Shown: positions 28,026 through 37,547, counted from the first letter of the stretch. The stretch: 64,000 nucleotides of DNA from Sphingomonas sp. BK580 (GCF_014194975.1 NZ_JACIAY010000008.1:1-64000), one strand, 5' to 3'. Notes: generated by a model not told the origin, from the letters alone. Program-made: numbers and translations.

Positions 28026-28121
28026 CGTCATCCCGAACTCGTTGCGGGATCCACCATGCCGCACACCCAGGTGTCGGGGCGTCTGCAGGACGGTGGATCC
28101 TGAGACGAGCTCAGGATGACG
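28026..28121. repeat. Interspersed paired palindrome (CGTCATCC..GGATGACG)
   Basis: CGTCATCCCGAACTCG..CGGGATCCACC and GGTGGATCCTGAGACGAGCTC..GGATGACG are in inverted orientation. Same family as 37451-37547 and 40169-40263. It lies in the 323-bp gap 27982-28304, which contains only this element and the next. Confidence 0.8.
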
Positions 28122-28163
28122 CCGGCTGGGGGCCAAGGCGTGACCTCAGGCTGGTTCATGATC

Positions 28164-28262
28164 GCCCCACCCCTTCAGGGGAGGAGTTGGGGTGGGGCCT
28201 TTCCGCGAGGGCGGCCCACGCGGAGGCGCCCCACCCCCGGCCCCTCCCCTACAGGGGAGGGG
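28164..28262. repeat. Paired GGGGTGGGG/CCCCTCCCC palindrome, gene-less form
   Basis: Unit 28164-28198 (GCCCCACCCC..AGGGGAGG..GGTGGGGC) is followed by the inverted unit 28228-28262. The inner edge GGGGCCTTTCCGCGAGGGC resembles the inner edge of the unit that begins the DUF559 ORF at 48783. It is thus a short relative of the nuclease-bearing element in the SUF operon. Confidence 0.75.
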
Positions 28263-28304
28263 AGAGGACGCTCGCTTTTACCGAACGGATGAGCTTGCTC
28301 GTCC

Positions 28305-28754
28305 CTACCGCAGCAACTCGTCCCGCACCCGGATCGCGTGGATCGACAGCCGCACCTCCACCATGAAGGCGACGAAGGCGGCGATCAGCAGCGACATCGC
28401 CAGGATGAAGCTGAACGCCACCCACTGACCGATATGGTAATGCGTCAGCGCGCCGACGAAGAGCATTCCCACCACGGTGCAGGTCGCCACCGCGCTCGCC
28501 ACCGCGAGGAACAGCGAGGCGTTGATCACCTTCATCCGCCGCGCGAGGCGGCGCAGTTCGTCGGCGGCGCGGGTACGGTCGTCGCGCTGGAGCGCGGGGT
28601 GGCGCTCCTCCAGCACGCGCGCGCGGTCGATCACGCGCGCGAGCCGCCCGGTCAGCACGTTGAGCAGCGCGCCGATGCCGGTGAGCATGAACACCGGGCT
28701 GAGCGAGGCCTGGATCGCCTCGGCGATGGTGGGCAGGGCGGGGGCGTAGGGCAT
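28305..28754 (-). CDS. DUF2721 membrane protein
   Basis: A 149-residue inner-membrane protein. IAEAIQASLSPVFMLTGIGALLNVLTGRLARVIDRAR is the DUF2721 signature, followed by two more hydrophobic segments (about 75-97 and 107-130) separated by a basic RLARRMKVIN loop. Function unknown. I start at the ATG at 28754 because the conserved block begins about ten residues later; a longer frame upstream looks non-coding. Confidence 0.85.
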   Translation of the reverse strand: MPYAPALPTIAEAIQASLSPVFMLTGIGALLNVLTGRLARVIDRARVLEERHPALQRDDRTRAADELRRLARRMKVINASLFLAVASAVATCTVVGMLFVGALTHYHIGQWVAFSFILAMSLLIAAFVAFMVEVRLSIHAIRVRDELLR

Positions 28755-28975
28755 CGCGCCCGACTGTGCCGCGCCGCCGCGGCGCGCACAACCGTCAGCA
28801 CTGGCGTCCCACCGGAGTCGCCCGACGTCGTCCTGCCCCGCCGCCAGCAACATTGGCCGTATCGCCTGTGAGAAAACATTGCGCCCGCGGCCGGCTTCGT
28901 TGAAGCGGGCGCCCACGCCCTCATCTCGGTGATGCCACCGGGCAGCATGGCCCGGGGCAGCGCAAGGAGAAGACC

Positions 28976-29434
28976 ATGTACGTTCCCCTCATCGCCGGGC
29001 TCGCCCTGGCGCTCACCGCGACCGAGCCGGTGCCCGCTGCCGCCCCCGACACCGCCCACCAGGTCCAGCTCGACCATCGCGGGCAGCGCGTCGACGTGAC
29101 CTACCGCAGCGACGTCAGCGTGACTCACCGCCAGGTCGGCGCGGTCGGCGCGCCGGGCCGCCCCAGCGCGCTGCGCTGCGCCTGGCAGGCCTCGGTCGCG
29201 GTGCAGCGCGAGGCACGCCATCCCGCCGGCCACGTGCTGGCGCGCACCGTCAGCGCCGACAAGCCGCTGACCGGCTCTCGCCCCGGCTGGTGCGCGACGC
29301 AGAAGGACGCGATCGCGCAGGACGTCGCGGCGCGCAGCGGCGCGATCCGCGAGCATCTGCTCGCCGTGGCCGCGCGCGACCAGGACTCGCTGGTCGCCGA
29401 GCTCGACGCGGCGCATGACCGGGTGCGCGGCTGA
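28976..29434 (+). CDS. Small secreted protein, function unknown
   Basis: A 152-residue protein with a signal peptide (YVPLIAGLALALTATEPVPAAA). The mature part has two cysteines (in LRCAWQASV and PGWCATQKD) that could form a disulfide in the periplasm. A C-terminal helical stretch (AIREHLLAVAARDQDSLVAELDAAHDRV) follows. I do not recognise a family. AAGGAGAAG precedes the ATG. The next gene starts on the very next base after its stop codon, so the two are one transcription unit and probably act together at the envelope. Confidence 0.75.
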   Translation: MYVPLIAGLALALTATEPVPAAAPDTAHQVQLDHRGQRVDVTYRSDVSVTHRQVGAVGAPGRPSALRCAWQASVAVQREARHPAGHVLARTVSADKPLTGSRPGWCATQKDAIAQDVAARSGAIREHLLAVAARDQDSLVAELDAAHDRVRG

Positions 29435-30178
29435 GTGCGGCAGCATCCCTATCTGCTGGCGGCGCTGACCGGCGCTGCCCTCGTTTCCCCGGCGGCGGCG
29501 CAGCTCGCGCCGCACGCCGGCGTCGAGGTGGCCACCGACGAGCGACGCCGCGGGCTGAGCTGGAGCGACTCGCAGCTCGCTCCCGCCGCCTGGGCGCGGA
29601 TCGACCTGCCCTCCGGTATCGACCTGGGCGCGCGGGTCACCGGCACGCGGGGCGACCCGCGCCACGGCGGCGCCGACGCGGTGATCGAGCCGACGCTCGG
29701 CTACAGCAGGCTGGCCGGCGGGTTCCGGCTCGACGGCTTCGTCACGGGGCATCTGTTCACCGGCGCGCGCGGGTCGCTCGACTATGGAGAGATCGGCGCC
29801 GGCGCCAGCTACACGCTCGGCCCGGTCGAGGCGGGCGCGGAGGCGCGCTACGCGCCGTCGCAGGGCGCGATCGGCGGCGACAATCTCTACCTCGGCGTGC
29901 GCGGGCGGGTCGGCATCCCGGTGACGCCCTGGTCGCTCACCGCCAGCCTGGGCCGCTCCTCGGGCAGCGTCGACGATCCGATCCGCGCGGCGCGGCTGCG
30001 GCCGACCGGCAGCTACCGCGACTGGTCGGTCGGGCTCGAGCATATTACCGGACCGCTGACCTTGGCGCTGGTCTACACCGGCACCGACATCAGCGACGAC
30101 GCGGTGGTGATCTCGCCCTACGCCGCGCTCGACCACGCCGGCGACCGGATCGCGGCGCGGGCGTCGATCGGCTTCTGA
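29435..30178 (+). CDS. TorF-like putative outer-membrane porin
   Basis: A 247-residue protein from GTG at 29435, immediately after the previous stop. The signal peptide (HPYLLAALTGAALVSPAAAQ) ends near residue 22. The mature part alternates hydrophobic and polar residues as a beta-barrel does. It contains GVEVATDERRRGLSWSDSQLAP, close to the conserved start of the TorF/Gcw_chp putative porins, and ends in an aromatic GF. It is probably an outer-membrane channel of unknown selectivity. The abutting upstream gene encodes a small secreted protein. Confidence 0.78.
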   Translation: MRQHPYLLAALTGAALVSPAAAQLAPHAGVEVATDERRRGLSWSDSQLAPAAWARIDLPSGIDLGARVTGTRGDPRHGGADAVIEPTLGYSRLAGGFRLDGFVTGHLFTGARGSLDYGEIGAGASYTLGPVEAGAEARYAPSQGAIGGDNLYLGVRGRVGIPVTPWSLTASLGRSSGSVDDPIRAARLRPTGSYRDWSVGLEHITGPLTLALVYTGTDISDDAVVISPYAALDHAGDRIAARASIGF

Positions 30179-30295
30179 GCGCCGCGCCGTTTCGCCGGCG
30201 GGCTCTTCGGCGCTAGGAAGCCGGGCGACAGATCGGATCGTTCCTTCCCTTCCCTTCCCTAAAGGGGGAGGATCGACTGCCGCGCCGGAGACTCG

Positions 30296-31189
30296 ATGGA
30301 CCTGCTCGCCCTCGCCGACTTCACGTTGGTCGCCCGCCACGGCGGCGTCGGCCGCGCCGCGCGCGCCGCGGGGCGGCCGAAGGCGACGCTGTCGCGCCGC
30401 GTCGCCGAGCTGGAGGCGGCGCTCGACCTGCGGTTGTTCGAGCGCGGCGCGCGCGTGCTCAGGCTGACCGAGGAGGGGCGGGCGCTGTACGAGCGCACCG
30501 CCGCGCTGCTCGCCGAGCTGGACGAGACCGCCGCGGCGGTGGCCGCGGGCGGCCGGTCACCGCGCGGCCGGCTCAGGGTGAGCGCGCCCCTGCTCTTCTC
30601 GCAGACCGCGATGGGGCGGCTGGCGGCCGGGTTCGCGCTGGCGCACCCCGAGGTGCGGCTCGAGGTGACCAGCGAGGACCGCGCGGTCGACATGATCGAG
30701 GAGGGCTATGACCTCGTCATCCGCGTCGACCCGGCCCCCGACGCGGCTCTGGTCGGCCGCCCGTTCCTGCGCGACCGGCTGGTGGCGGTCGCCGCGCCCA
30801 CCATGGCGCCGCCTTCGCCGGGCGAGCGCGCGCCCGCGGTGGTGCGCGGCGGCGTGGGCGATGGAAGCGAGTGGCGGCTCCGCCCGGGCGGCGTGGCGGA
30901 AAGCGTCGCGGTGGCGCCGGTGCTCGGCCTGTCCTCGCTGGTGATGGTGCGCGACGCCGCGCTGGCGGGCGTCGGCGCGGCGCGGCTGCCGATCTCGCTG
31001 GTCGCGCGTGACCTCGCCGCGGGTCGGCTGGTGCGGTGGGGCGAGCTCGACGCCGCCCCGATCCAATTATGGGCGCTGTACCCGACGCGGCGCCTGCTGA
31101 GCGCGCGCGTCGCCGCCTTCCTCGACCACCTCCGCGCCGCTTTCCCGACCGGCAGCGCGGACGAGCTCGCCGCCTATCTCGCCGACTGA
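30296..31189 (+). CDS. LysR-family transcriptional regulator
   Basis: A 297-residue regulator. Residues 1-60 form the LysR winged helix (FTLVARHGGVGRAARAAGRPKATLSRRVAELEAALDLRLFER); the remainder is a type-2 periplasmic-binding-like effector domain (GRLRVSAPLLF, VRLEVTSEDRAVDMIEEGYDLVIRV). The subgroup resembles the DsdC/AaeR-like regulators that sit next to oxidoreductase or efflux genes. GGAG lies before the ATG. A MATE exporter follows 66 bp downstream on the same strand, so it may control that gene. The effector is unknown. Confidence 0.92.
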   Translation: MDLLALADFTLVARHGGVGRAARAAGRPKATLSRRVAELEAALDLRLFERGARVLRLTEEGRALYERTAALLAELDETAAAVAAGGRSPRGRLRVSAPLLFSQTAMGRLAAGFALAHPEVRLEVTSEDRAVDMIEEGYDLVIRVDPAPDAALVGRPFLRDRLVAVAAPTMAPPSPGERAPAVVRGGVGDGSEWRLRPGGVAESVAVAPVLGLSSLVMVRDAALAGVGAARLPISLVARDLAAGRLVRWGELDAAPIQLWALYPTRRLLSARVAAFLDHLRAAFPTGSADELAAYLAD

Positions 31190-31255
31190 AGGCCGCTATC
31201 GCGCGGCAGGATAAGCCTCTACAGCCGACGCGGGGGAAGGGGAGGAGCAGGACCG

Positions 31256-32695
31256 ATGGCGCGACCGCCGCAGCGCGACCTCACCGCCGGGCCGATCGGG
31301 CGCACGCTCCTGCTGTTCGCGCTGCCGACGCTCGGCTCGAGCGTGCTCCAGTCGCTCAACGGCTCGATCAACGCGATCTGGATCGGGCAATTCCTCGGCG
31401 AGCGCGCGCTGGCGGCGACCACCAACGCCAACATCATCATGTTCCTGCTGATCGCCGCGGTGTTCGGCTTCGGCATGGCGGCGACGATCCTGATCGGCCA
31501 GAACATGGGGCGGCGCGACCTCGACGCGGTGCGGCGCGTGCTCGGCACCTCGCTCGGGCTGTTCGCGGGCGTGTCGGTGGTGACTTTGCTGGTCGGCTGG
31601 TTCGCCGCGCCCGCGATCCTGCGCGCGCTCGCCACGCCGGCGGAGGTCTACCCGCTCGCGCTCGCCTATCTGCGCGTGATCTTCGTGGCGATGCCGCCGG
31701 GCTTCCTCTCGGTGCTGCTGACGATGGCGCTGCGCGGCACCGGCGACTCGGTCACGCCGCTCAAGTTCATGGCGCTCGGCTCGGCCATCGACGTCGCGCT
31801 CAACCCGCTGCTGATCCGGGGATGGGGGCCGCTGCCGGCGCTGGGGATCGAGGGCTCGGCGCTGGCGACCCTGCTGGCCAACACCGTCTCGCTGCTCGCG
31901 CTGCTCGGCTACATCTACCGCCGCGACCTGCCGGTGCGGCTGCGCGGGGCGGAGTGGCGCTACGTCGTGCCAGAGCCCGCGCTGCTGCGCACCATCGTCG
32001 CCAAGGGCGTGCCGATGGGGCTGCAGATGCTGGTGGTCTCCACCTCGGCGCTGGCGATGATCGGGCTGGTCAACCGCCACGGCACCGCCACGACCGCGGC
32101 GTACGGCGCCGCCAACCAGTTGTGGACCTACGTCCAGATGCCCGCGATGGCGGTCGGCGCGGCGGTGAGCGCGATGGCGGCGCAGAACATCGGCGCGGGG
32201 CGGTGGGACCGGGTCGGGCGGATCACGCGCACCGGGATCCTCACCAACCTGGCGCTGACCGGCGGCCTGGTCGCGCTGCTGACTCTGCTCGACCGCCACC
32301 TGCTCTGGCTGTTCCTCGGGCAGGACGGCGGCGCGGTCGACATCGCGGTGCGGATCAACCTCATCGCCGGGTGGAGCTTCGTGCTGTTCGGCGTGTCGAT
32401 GGTGCTGTCGGCCACGGTGCGCGCCAACGGCGCGGTGATCGGGCCGCTGGTGATCCTGGCGGTGGCGATGTTCCCGCTGCGTCTGGGCCTGGCGGCGGGA
32501 CTGTCGCCCCGGTGGGGCGCGGACGCGATCTGGTGGAGCTTCCCGGCCGGCTCGGTCGGCTCGATGCTGCTGATGATCGGCTTCTATCTCCGCGGCGGCT
32601 GGCGTCGCGGCCGGCTGCCCGCCACCCCGGACGAGGCTCAGGAGAGAGCGCTGGCGCACGCCGAGCCGACCGCCAAGTCGATGCCGGTGGGGTGA
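31256..32695 (+). CDS. MATE-family efflux transporter
   Basis: A 479-residue membrane protein with about 12 transmembrane segments: LTAGPIGRTLLLFALPTLGSSVLQ at the start and TIVAKGVPMGLQMLVVSTSALAMIGLVN opening the second half. ALRGTGDSVTPLKFM and GSALATLLANTVSLL are typical MATE blocks. It is only distantly similar to the other MATE gene at 17556 and looks closer to the DinF/VmrA-type branch. GGGGAGGAG precedes the ATG. It is downstream of a LysR gene and probably exports a toxic or metabolic compound. Confidence 0.92.
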   Translation: MARPPQRDLTAGPIGRTLLLFALPTLGSSVLQSLNGSINAIWIGQFLGERALAATTNANIIMFLLIAAVFGFGMAATILIGQNMGRRDLDAVRRVLGTSLGLFAGVSVVTLLVGWFAAPAILRALATPAEVYPLALAYLRVIFVAMPPGFLSVLLTMALRGTGDSVTPLKFMALGSAIDVALNPLLIRGWGPLPALGIEGSALATLLANTVSLLALLGYIYRRDLPVRLRGAEWRYVVPEPALLRTIVAKGVPMGLQMLVVSTSALAMIGLVNRHGTATTAAYGAANQLWTYVQMPAMAVGAAVSAMAAQNIGAGRWDRVGRITRTGILTNLALTGGLVALLTLLDRHLLWLFLGQDGGAVDIAVRINLIAGWSFVLFGVSMVLSATVRANGAVIGPLVILAVAMFPLRLGLAAGLSPRWGADAIWWSFPAGSVGSMLLMIGFYLRGGWRRGRLPATPDEAQERALAHAEPTAKSMPVG

Positions 32696-32724
32696 GGTGG
32701 CCTCTCTCGACTCACATCGGGTGA

Positions 32725-32814
32725 CACCCCTCCGTCAGCTCTCCGGGCCGACCCTCCTCCTGCAGGGGAGAACCTTCTCTCATCCGCCCCTGCGAGGGGA
32801 GGGGCACCACCCGG
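32725..32814. repeat. Degenerate CCTCC..GGGGAGG palindromes
   Basis: CACCCCTCCGTCAGC, CCCTCCTCCTGCAGGGGAG and CGCCCCTGCGAGGGGAGGGG follow one another in the 174-bp gap between the MATE gene and the convergent secreted-protein gene. It looks like a decayed member of the 28164/42384 family. Confidence 0.45.
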
Positions 32815-32869
32815 CGCAGCCGACAACGAGGCTCAGGGAGGATTCCGCCCCGGTCGATCTCCGCTCAGG

Positions 32870-33259
32870 TCACGGCACCGCCGCACTCTCGCGCGCGAGC
32901 TGGCGACGGTCCGCGGCCCAGGCGCGCATCATCGACTGGGTGCAGCCCGTCTGCCCCCCGGTGCCCACCGCCGAGCAGGTGTCGGGCAGTCCGCCGGCGA
33001 CGCGGCCGACCTCGTCCATGGTCGCGACACGATTGACCCAGCTCTGGTTCTTCGCCGCGATCTCGGCGTGGCGGAGCGGTTTGGGGATGCGATAGGGTTC
33101 GTCGAGCGGGGCGCAGACCACCACCTCGTCGCCGGCCGGCTTGGGGCAGGTCTCGCCGGGGGCGAGCGCGACGCTGCGCACGCGCTGCGGAGGCGATGCA
33201 GGCGCCGTCTCGGGCGCGGTGCCGGCGACAAGGACCGCGGCGAGCAGAAGGGTCATCAT
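32870..33259 (-). CDS. Small secreted cysteine-containing protein, function unknown
   Basis: A 129-residue protein with a short signal peptide (MMTLLLAAVLVAGTAPETAPA). The mature part has GETCPKPAGDEVVVCAPLDEPYRIPKPLRH and PDTCSAVGTGGQTGCTQSMM, four cysteines that probably pair in the periplasm. I recognise the CPxPxGDExVVC pattern from uncharacterised sphingomonad proteins, without a known role. GGGAGGAG stands before the ATG at 33259. It is convergent with the MATE gene. Confidence 0.75.
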   Translation of the reverse strand: MMTLLLAAVLVAGTAPETAPASPPQRVRSVALAPGETCPKPAGDEVVVCAPLDEPYRIPKPLRHAEIAAKNQSWVNRVATMDEVGRVAGGLPDTCSAVGTGGQTGCTQSMMRAWAADRRQLARESAAVP

Positions 33260-33552
33260 CGTCTCCTCCCCGCCGCGGTCGAGTAAGGCGCCGCCCGCCC
33301 ACCGGGAGGAGAAGCGGGCGACGCGAGGCGGCGGACAGCACGGGAACGCCGCCGCCTCGGCCCCGTCATGACGGCGGCGGCGCACCGCGCGATTGCGGCA
33401 TGTGTCGGCGCCGCAACGTTCGACCGGGCGACCGGGCGAGAGGAATCGACTCCACGACCAACCTGTGTCAGCCTCACGTCCGTACGAGGGCACTGCCGTC
33501 GGCGTGAGGGTGACGGTGTCGGCGGGCCGGGGGGCAAGCTGGGGGGCTGCAC
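33260..33552. other. Divergent intergenic region, nothing recognised
   Basis: 293 bp between two divergent genes encoding exported proteins. I see no repeat of the interspersed families and no gene; it presumably carries both promoters. Confidence 0.35.
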
Positions 33553-35718
33553 ATGAATCGTCGTGATGTCCTATGCTCGTTGGGCGGCGCCGCGGCGTTG
33601 TCGTGGCCGCTGCGCGCGCTCGCCGCCGCCGACGCGCCGCCAGCGGCGAAGACGGTGGACGCGGTCGACCGCCGGCTCGGCTACACGCTGCGCGATCCGT
33701 ATCGCTGGATGGAGGATCCGCGCGATCCCGACTGGGCGCCCTGGATGCGCGCCCAGGGCGAGTATGCGCGGCGCGCGCTGGACGCCTTGCCCGAGCATGA
33801 CGCGCTGCTGCGCCGGATCGGCGAGCTGACCGGTGACCTGCCGGTCGCGACGCGGCTGCAACGCGCGGGTACCGTCACCTTCCTCGAGTTTCGCCCGAGC
33901 GGCGCGAACGTGCCCAAGCTGTACGTCGTCGAGCGGCCCGGCGCGGCGCAGCGGCTGCTGATCGATCCCGAGGCGATGACCGGGGCCGGGGGGGCGCACA
34001 TGAGCCTCGACTGGTGGCGCGCCTCGGACGACGGGGCGCTCGTCGTCTACGGCCTGTCCGAGGCGGGTTCGGAGGAGTCGGTCGCCCGGGTGATGCGGGT
34101 GGCGGACCGCGGCCATTTCCCCGAGACGATCGACCGCGCGCGTTTCGCCAGCCCGCAATGGCTGCCCGACGGCTCCGCGTTCTTCTACACGCGCGGCCGC
34201 GAGGGCGCGGTGCGCGGCGCACCCGATTACCTGCTCAATCGCGTCGCCTGGCTCCACAAGGTGGGCACCGATCCGCGCGATGACGTGCGCATCGCCGCCG
34301 GTGGCGACACGATCGACGGCTACACGCTCCTGCCGATCGACTTCCCCTTCGTCGTCGTCACGCCCGGCTCGGACATGGCGCTGCTGCTGCCTTACGGTGG
34401 CGTGCGGCGTGAGAATGGGCTGTACGTGGCGCCGCTGGCGGAGGCGGTGACGGGGCGGGCGCGCTGGCGCACGGTGGCGCGGCTGGCGGACCAGATCACC
34501 AGCTTCGCGCTGCGCGGACGCGACATCTATCTCGTCTCGGAGCGCGACGCGCCGCTCGGCCGCATCCTGCGGGTCGATGCCGCCGCCCCCGACCTCGGCC
34601 GTGCCGCCGCGGTGGTGCCCGAGGCGGCGACGCCGATCGAGACGACCGACGCGGGTCTGGTCGCCGCGCGCGACGGGATCTACTTCGCGCGCCAGAACGG
34701 CGGGCCGATGACGCTCCATCGGCTCGCGCCCGACGGCGCCGTCAGCGACATCGCGATGCCCTATGACGCGGGCGTCTACGCGCTGTTCGGCTCGACCGAC
34801 CAGGACGGCGTCGACGTGCGCCTCTCCGGCTGGGTCGAGCCGCTCGCGATCTACCGCTACCTGCCCGGCGGGCGGCTCACCGACACCGGGCTGAGCCCGC
34901 GCCCGAGGTTCTCCACCGCCGCCTACGAGTCGGTGCGGCTGATCGCCACCGCGCGCGACGGCACCAAGGTGCCGGTGTCGATCATCGCCAAGCGCGGGCT
35001 GCGGCGCGACGGCACGGCACCGGCGCTGGGGCAGTGTTACTCCAGCTATGGCATCTCCGCCTCGCCGGTCTTCTCGCCGCGCTCGATCGCCTTCCTCGAG
35101 CGCGGCGGCGTGCTCTTCGAGGTGCACGCGCGCGGCGGCGGCGAATATGGCGCGCCGTGGTGGCGTGCCGGGCAGAAGGCGAGCAAGGCCAACACCTGGC
35201 GCGACTTCATCGACGGCTGCGCGGCGGTGGTGAAGGCGGGCTGGACCGCGCCGACGCGGCTGACGATCATGGGCACGTCCGCGGGCGGGATCGCGGTCGG
35301 CAACGCCTTGGTCGAGCGGCCCGAGCTGTTCGCCGGCGCGATCGACAACGTCGGCTGGACCAACACGTCGCGCGCCGGCGTCGAACAGAACAGCGCGCCC
35401 AACTTCCCCGAGTTCGGCGACCCCTCGAACGAGGCCGAATATCGCGGCCTCGTCGCGATGGACGCCTATCAGAAGATCCGCGACGGCGTGCGCTACCCCG
35501 CCGTGCTGGCGATGACCGGCATCTCCGACCCGCGCGTCGCGCCGTGGCATCCCGCCAAGTTCGCGGCGCGGCTGCAGCGCGCCTCTACCGGCGGACCGGT
35601 GCTGCTCCGCGTCGACTTCGACGCGGGTCACGGTGTCGGCTCGACGCGGCAGCAGACCGACGCGCAATGGGCCGACGTCTTCGCCTTCGCTTACTCGCGC
35701 GGTAAGGTCGGCGGCTAG
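33553..35718 (+). CDS. Exported prolyl oligopeptidase-family (S9) peptidase
   Basis: A 721-residue serine peptidase. The N-terminus (NRRDVLCSLGGAAALSWPLRALAA) looks like a twin-arginine signal. RLGYTLRDPYRWMEDP begins the S9 beta-propeller, and the C-terminal alpha/beta-hydrolase domain has Ser576 in MGTSAGG, Asp659 in GISDPRVAPWHP and His693 in DAGHG. The usual nucleophile motif is GGSNGG; GTSAGG is a variant. It would cleave short, often proline-containing peptides in the periplasm. The SSS symporter follows 101 bp downstream, but a shared operon is unproven. Confidence 0.9.
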   Translation: MNRRDVLCSLGGAAALSWPLRALAAADAPPAAKTVDAVDRRLGYTLRDPYRWMEDPRDPDWAPWMRAQGEYARRALDALPEHDALLRRIGELTGDLPVATRLQRAGTVTFLEFRPSGANVPKLYVVERPGAAQRLLIDPEAMTGAGGAHMSLDWWRASDDGALVVYGLSEAGSEESVARVMRVADRGHFPETIDRARFASPQWLPDGSAFFYTRGREGAVRGAPDYLLNRVAWLHKVGTDPRDDVRIAAGGDTIDGYTLLPIDFPFVVVTPGSDMALLLPYGGVRRENGLYVAPLAEAVTGRARWRTVARLADQITSFALRGRDIYLVSERDAPLGRILRVDAAAPDLGRAAAVVPEAATPIETTDAGLVAARDGIYFARQNGGPMTLHRLAPDGAVSDIAMPYDAGVYALFGSTDQDGVDVRLSGWVEPLAIYRYLPGGRLTDTGLSPRPRFSTAAYESVRLIATARDGTKVPVSIIAKRGLRRDGTAPALGQCYSSYGISASPVFSPRSIAFLERGGVLFEVHARGGGEYGAPWWRAGQKASKANTWRDFIDGCAAVVKAGWTAPTRLTIMGTSAGGIAVGNALVERPELFAGAIDNVGWTNTSRAGVEQNSAPNFPEFGDPSNEAEYRGLVAMDAYQKIRDGVRYPAVLAMTGISDPRVAPWHPAKFAARLQRASTGGPVLLRVDFDAGHGVGSTRQQTDAQWADVFAFAYSRGKVGG

Positions 35719-35819
35719 GCCCGCGGCGGGCGCCGCGCGACAAGGTGTTGGACAGCGCCCCGGCGCGCCGTACAACGGCGCGCGACACGCGACGCGCGGC
35801 GGATGGGGGAGAGACACGG

Positions 35820-37409
35820 GTGCAGCTTGCCACGATCGACGTGCTGGTGGTCGTCGCCTATGCCATCTTCATCTTCGCGCTGGCGCAATGGGTCAGCCGC
35901 GATAAGGCGGGCGCCGGGCCGAAGAACACCACCGACTATTTTCTCGCCTCCAAGAACCTCCCGTGGTGGGCGATCGGCGCGAGCCTGATCGCGGCCAATA
36001 TCTCGGCCGAGCAGATCGTCGGCATGTCGGGCTCGGGCTATGCGATCGGTCTGGCGATCGCGTCCTACGAGTGGATGGCGGCGCTGACGCTGCTGATCGT
36101 CGGCAAGTTCTTCCTGCCGATCTTCCTGCGCAACGAGATCTACACGATGCCGCAGTTCCTCGAGCGGCGCTATGGCCCCTCGATCCGGACGCTGATGGCG
36201 CTGTTCTGGCTGGCGCTGTACGTCTTCGTGAATCTCACCAGCATCATCTGGCTCGGCTCGATCGCGGTGACCAAGGTGGCGGGCGTCGACCAGAACATCG
36301 CGCTCGTCGTGCTCGGCGCCTTCGCGCTGCTGTACCAGCTCAAGGGCGGGCTGAAGGCGGTGGCGCTGACCGACATCGTGCAGGTGACGCTGCTGGTGCT
36401 CGGCGGCCTGATCATCGCCTATCTCACGCTCGGCGAGCTGGGCCAGGGCGCCGGCCTCGCCGCGGGCTTCGCGCGGCTGACGCGCGAGCTGCCCGACCAT
36501 TTCGAGATGATCCTGTCGCGCGACAACCCGCATTACATGGATCTGCCCGGCCTGTCGGTGCTGATCGGCGGGATGTGGATCGCCAACCTCAGCTACTGGG
36601 GCTTCAACCAATATATCATCCAGCGCGCGCTCGCGGCCAAGTCGCTGGCGGAGGCGCAGAAGGGCGTGCTGTTCGCGTCCTTCCTCAAGCTGCTGATGCC
36701 GATCATCATCGTGTTGCCGGGCATCGCCGCGGTGGTGCTCGCGCCCGGGCTGGCCAAGCCGGACGAGGCCTATCCGACGATGATGCGGCTGCTGCCGACC
36801 GGGCTGCTCGGGCTCGTCTTCGCCGCGCTGGTGGCGGCGATCGTCGCCTCCACCGCCTCCAAGATCAACTCGATCGCCACCATCTTCACGCTCGACGTCT
36901 GGGCCAAGTTCAAGCGCCGCCCGTCCGCGGCCGAGGACGGCGCGGCGGACGACTCGCGGCTGGTGCTGGTCGGCCGCGTCGCCGCGATGGTGGCGACGGT
37001 GATCGCGATCCTCACCGCGCGGCCGCTGGTGGGTTCGTCCGAGCAGGCGTTCCAGTTCATCCAGGAGTTCACCGGCTTCTTCACGCCGGGCATCACCGTC
37101 ATCTTCCTGCTCGGTTTGTTCTGGAAGCGCGCCAACGAGGCCGGCGCGATCAGCGCCGCGGTCGCCTCGGTGCTGCTGTCCTGGGGGTTCAAGCTGCTGC
37201 TGCCTGGGCTGCCGTTCATGGACCGGATGGGGCTGGTGTTCCTGATCGCGCTGGCGCTGGCGGTGGGCGCCTCGCTGGCGACGCCGCGGCGCGACGACCG
37301 CGACACGATCGTCACCGGCGACGTCGGCTACGCCACCAGCGCGGCGTTCAACGTCGGCGCGCTGGCGCTCGTGCTGATCCTGGTGGCGCTGTACGCGACC
37401 TTCTGGTGA
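35820..37409 (+). CDS. SSS-family sodium/sugar symporter (SGLT-like)
   Basis: A 529-residue transporter with about 14 membrane segments. NTTDYFLASKNLPWWAIGASLIAANISAEQIVGMSGSGYAIG is the SGLT/vSGLT core, with YTMPQFLERRYG, SYWGFNQYIIQRALAAKS and AALVAAIVASTASKINSIATIF (sodium-site helix 8). Sodium-driven sugar uptake through the inner membrane is expected. The start is GTG at 35820, preceded by GGGGGAG. The stop is followed by a palindromic repeat. The precise sugar is unknown. Confidence 0.92.
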   Translation: MQLATIDVLVVVAYAIFIFALAQWVSRDKAGAGPKNTTDYFLASKNLPWWAIGASLIAANISAEQIVGMSGSGYAIGLAIASYEWMAALTLLIVGKFFLPIFLRNEIYTMPQFLERRYGPSIRTLMALFWLALYVFVNLTSIIWLGSIAVTKVAGVDQNIALVVLGAFALLYQLKGGLKAVALTDIVQVTLLVLGGLIIAYLTLGELGQGAGLAAGFARLTRELPDHFEMILSRDNPHYMDLPGLSVLIGGMWIANLSYWGFNQYIIQRALAAKSLAEAQKGVLFASFLKLLMPIIIVLPGIAAVVLAPGLAKPDEAYPTMMRLLPTGLLGLVFAALVAAIVASTASKINSIATIFTLDVWAKFKRRPSAAEDGAADDSRLVLVGRVAAMVATVIAILTARPLVGSSEQAFQFIQEFTGFFTPGITVIFLLGLFWKRANEAGAISAAVASVLLSWGFKLLLPGLPFMDRMGLVFLIALALAVGASLATPRRDDRDTIVTGDVGYATSAAFNVGALALVLILVALYATFW

Positions 37410-37450
37410 GGGGCTTGGGGGCGAGCCTGGGGGTGCCATCCCCGCGATAG

Positions 37451-37547
37451 CGTCATCCTGAACTCGTTTCAGGATCCACCCCGCCGCGCTCCCATGCGCC
37501 GGTGGTGCTCGCGGCACGGTGGATCCTGAGACGAGCTCAGGATGACG
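37451..37547. repeat. Interspersed paired palindrome (CGTCATCC..GGATGACG)
   Basis: CGTCATCCTGAACTCGTTTC..GGATCCACC and GGTGGATCCTGAGACGAGCTC..GGATGACG in inverted order, about 40 nt apart. Near-identical arms occur at 28026-28121 and 40169-40263. Confidence 0.85.

Noticed and set aside
28010..28366. A 118-codon frame spanning two repeats
   Set aside because: It is formed by translation of palindromic DNA only, with no domain and no ribosome site. In contrast to the DUF559 ORF there is no recognisable core.
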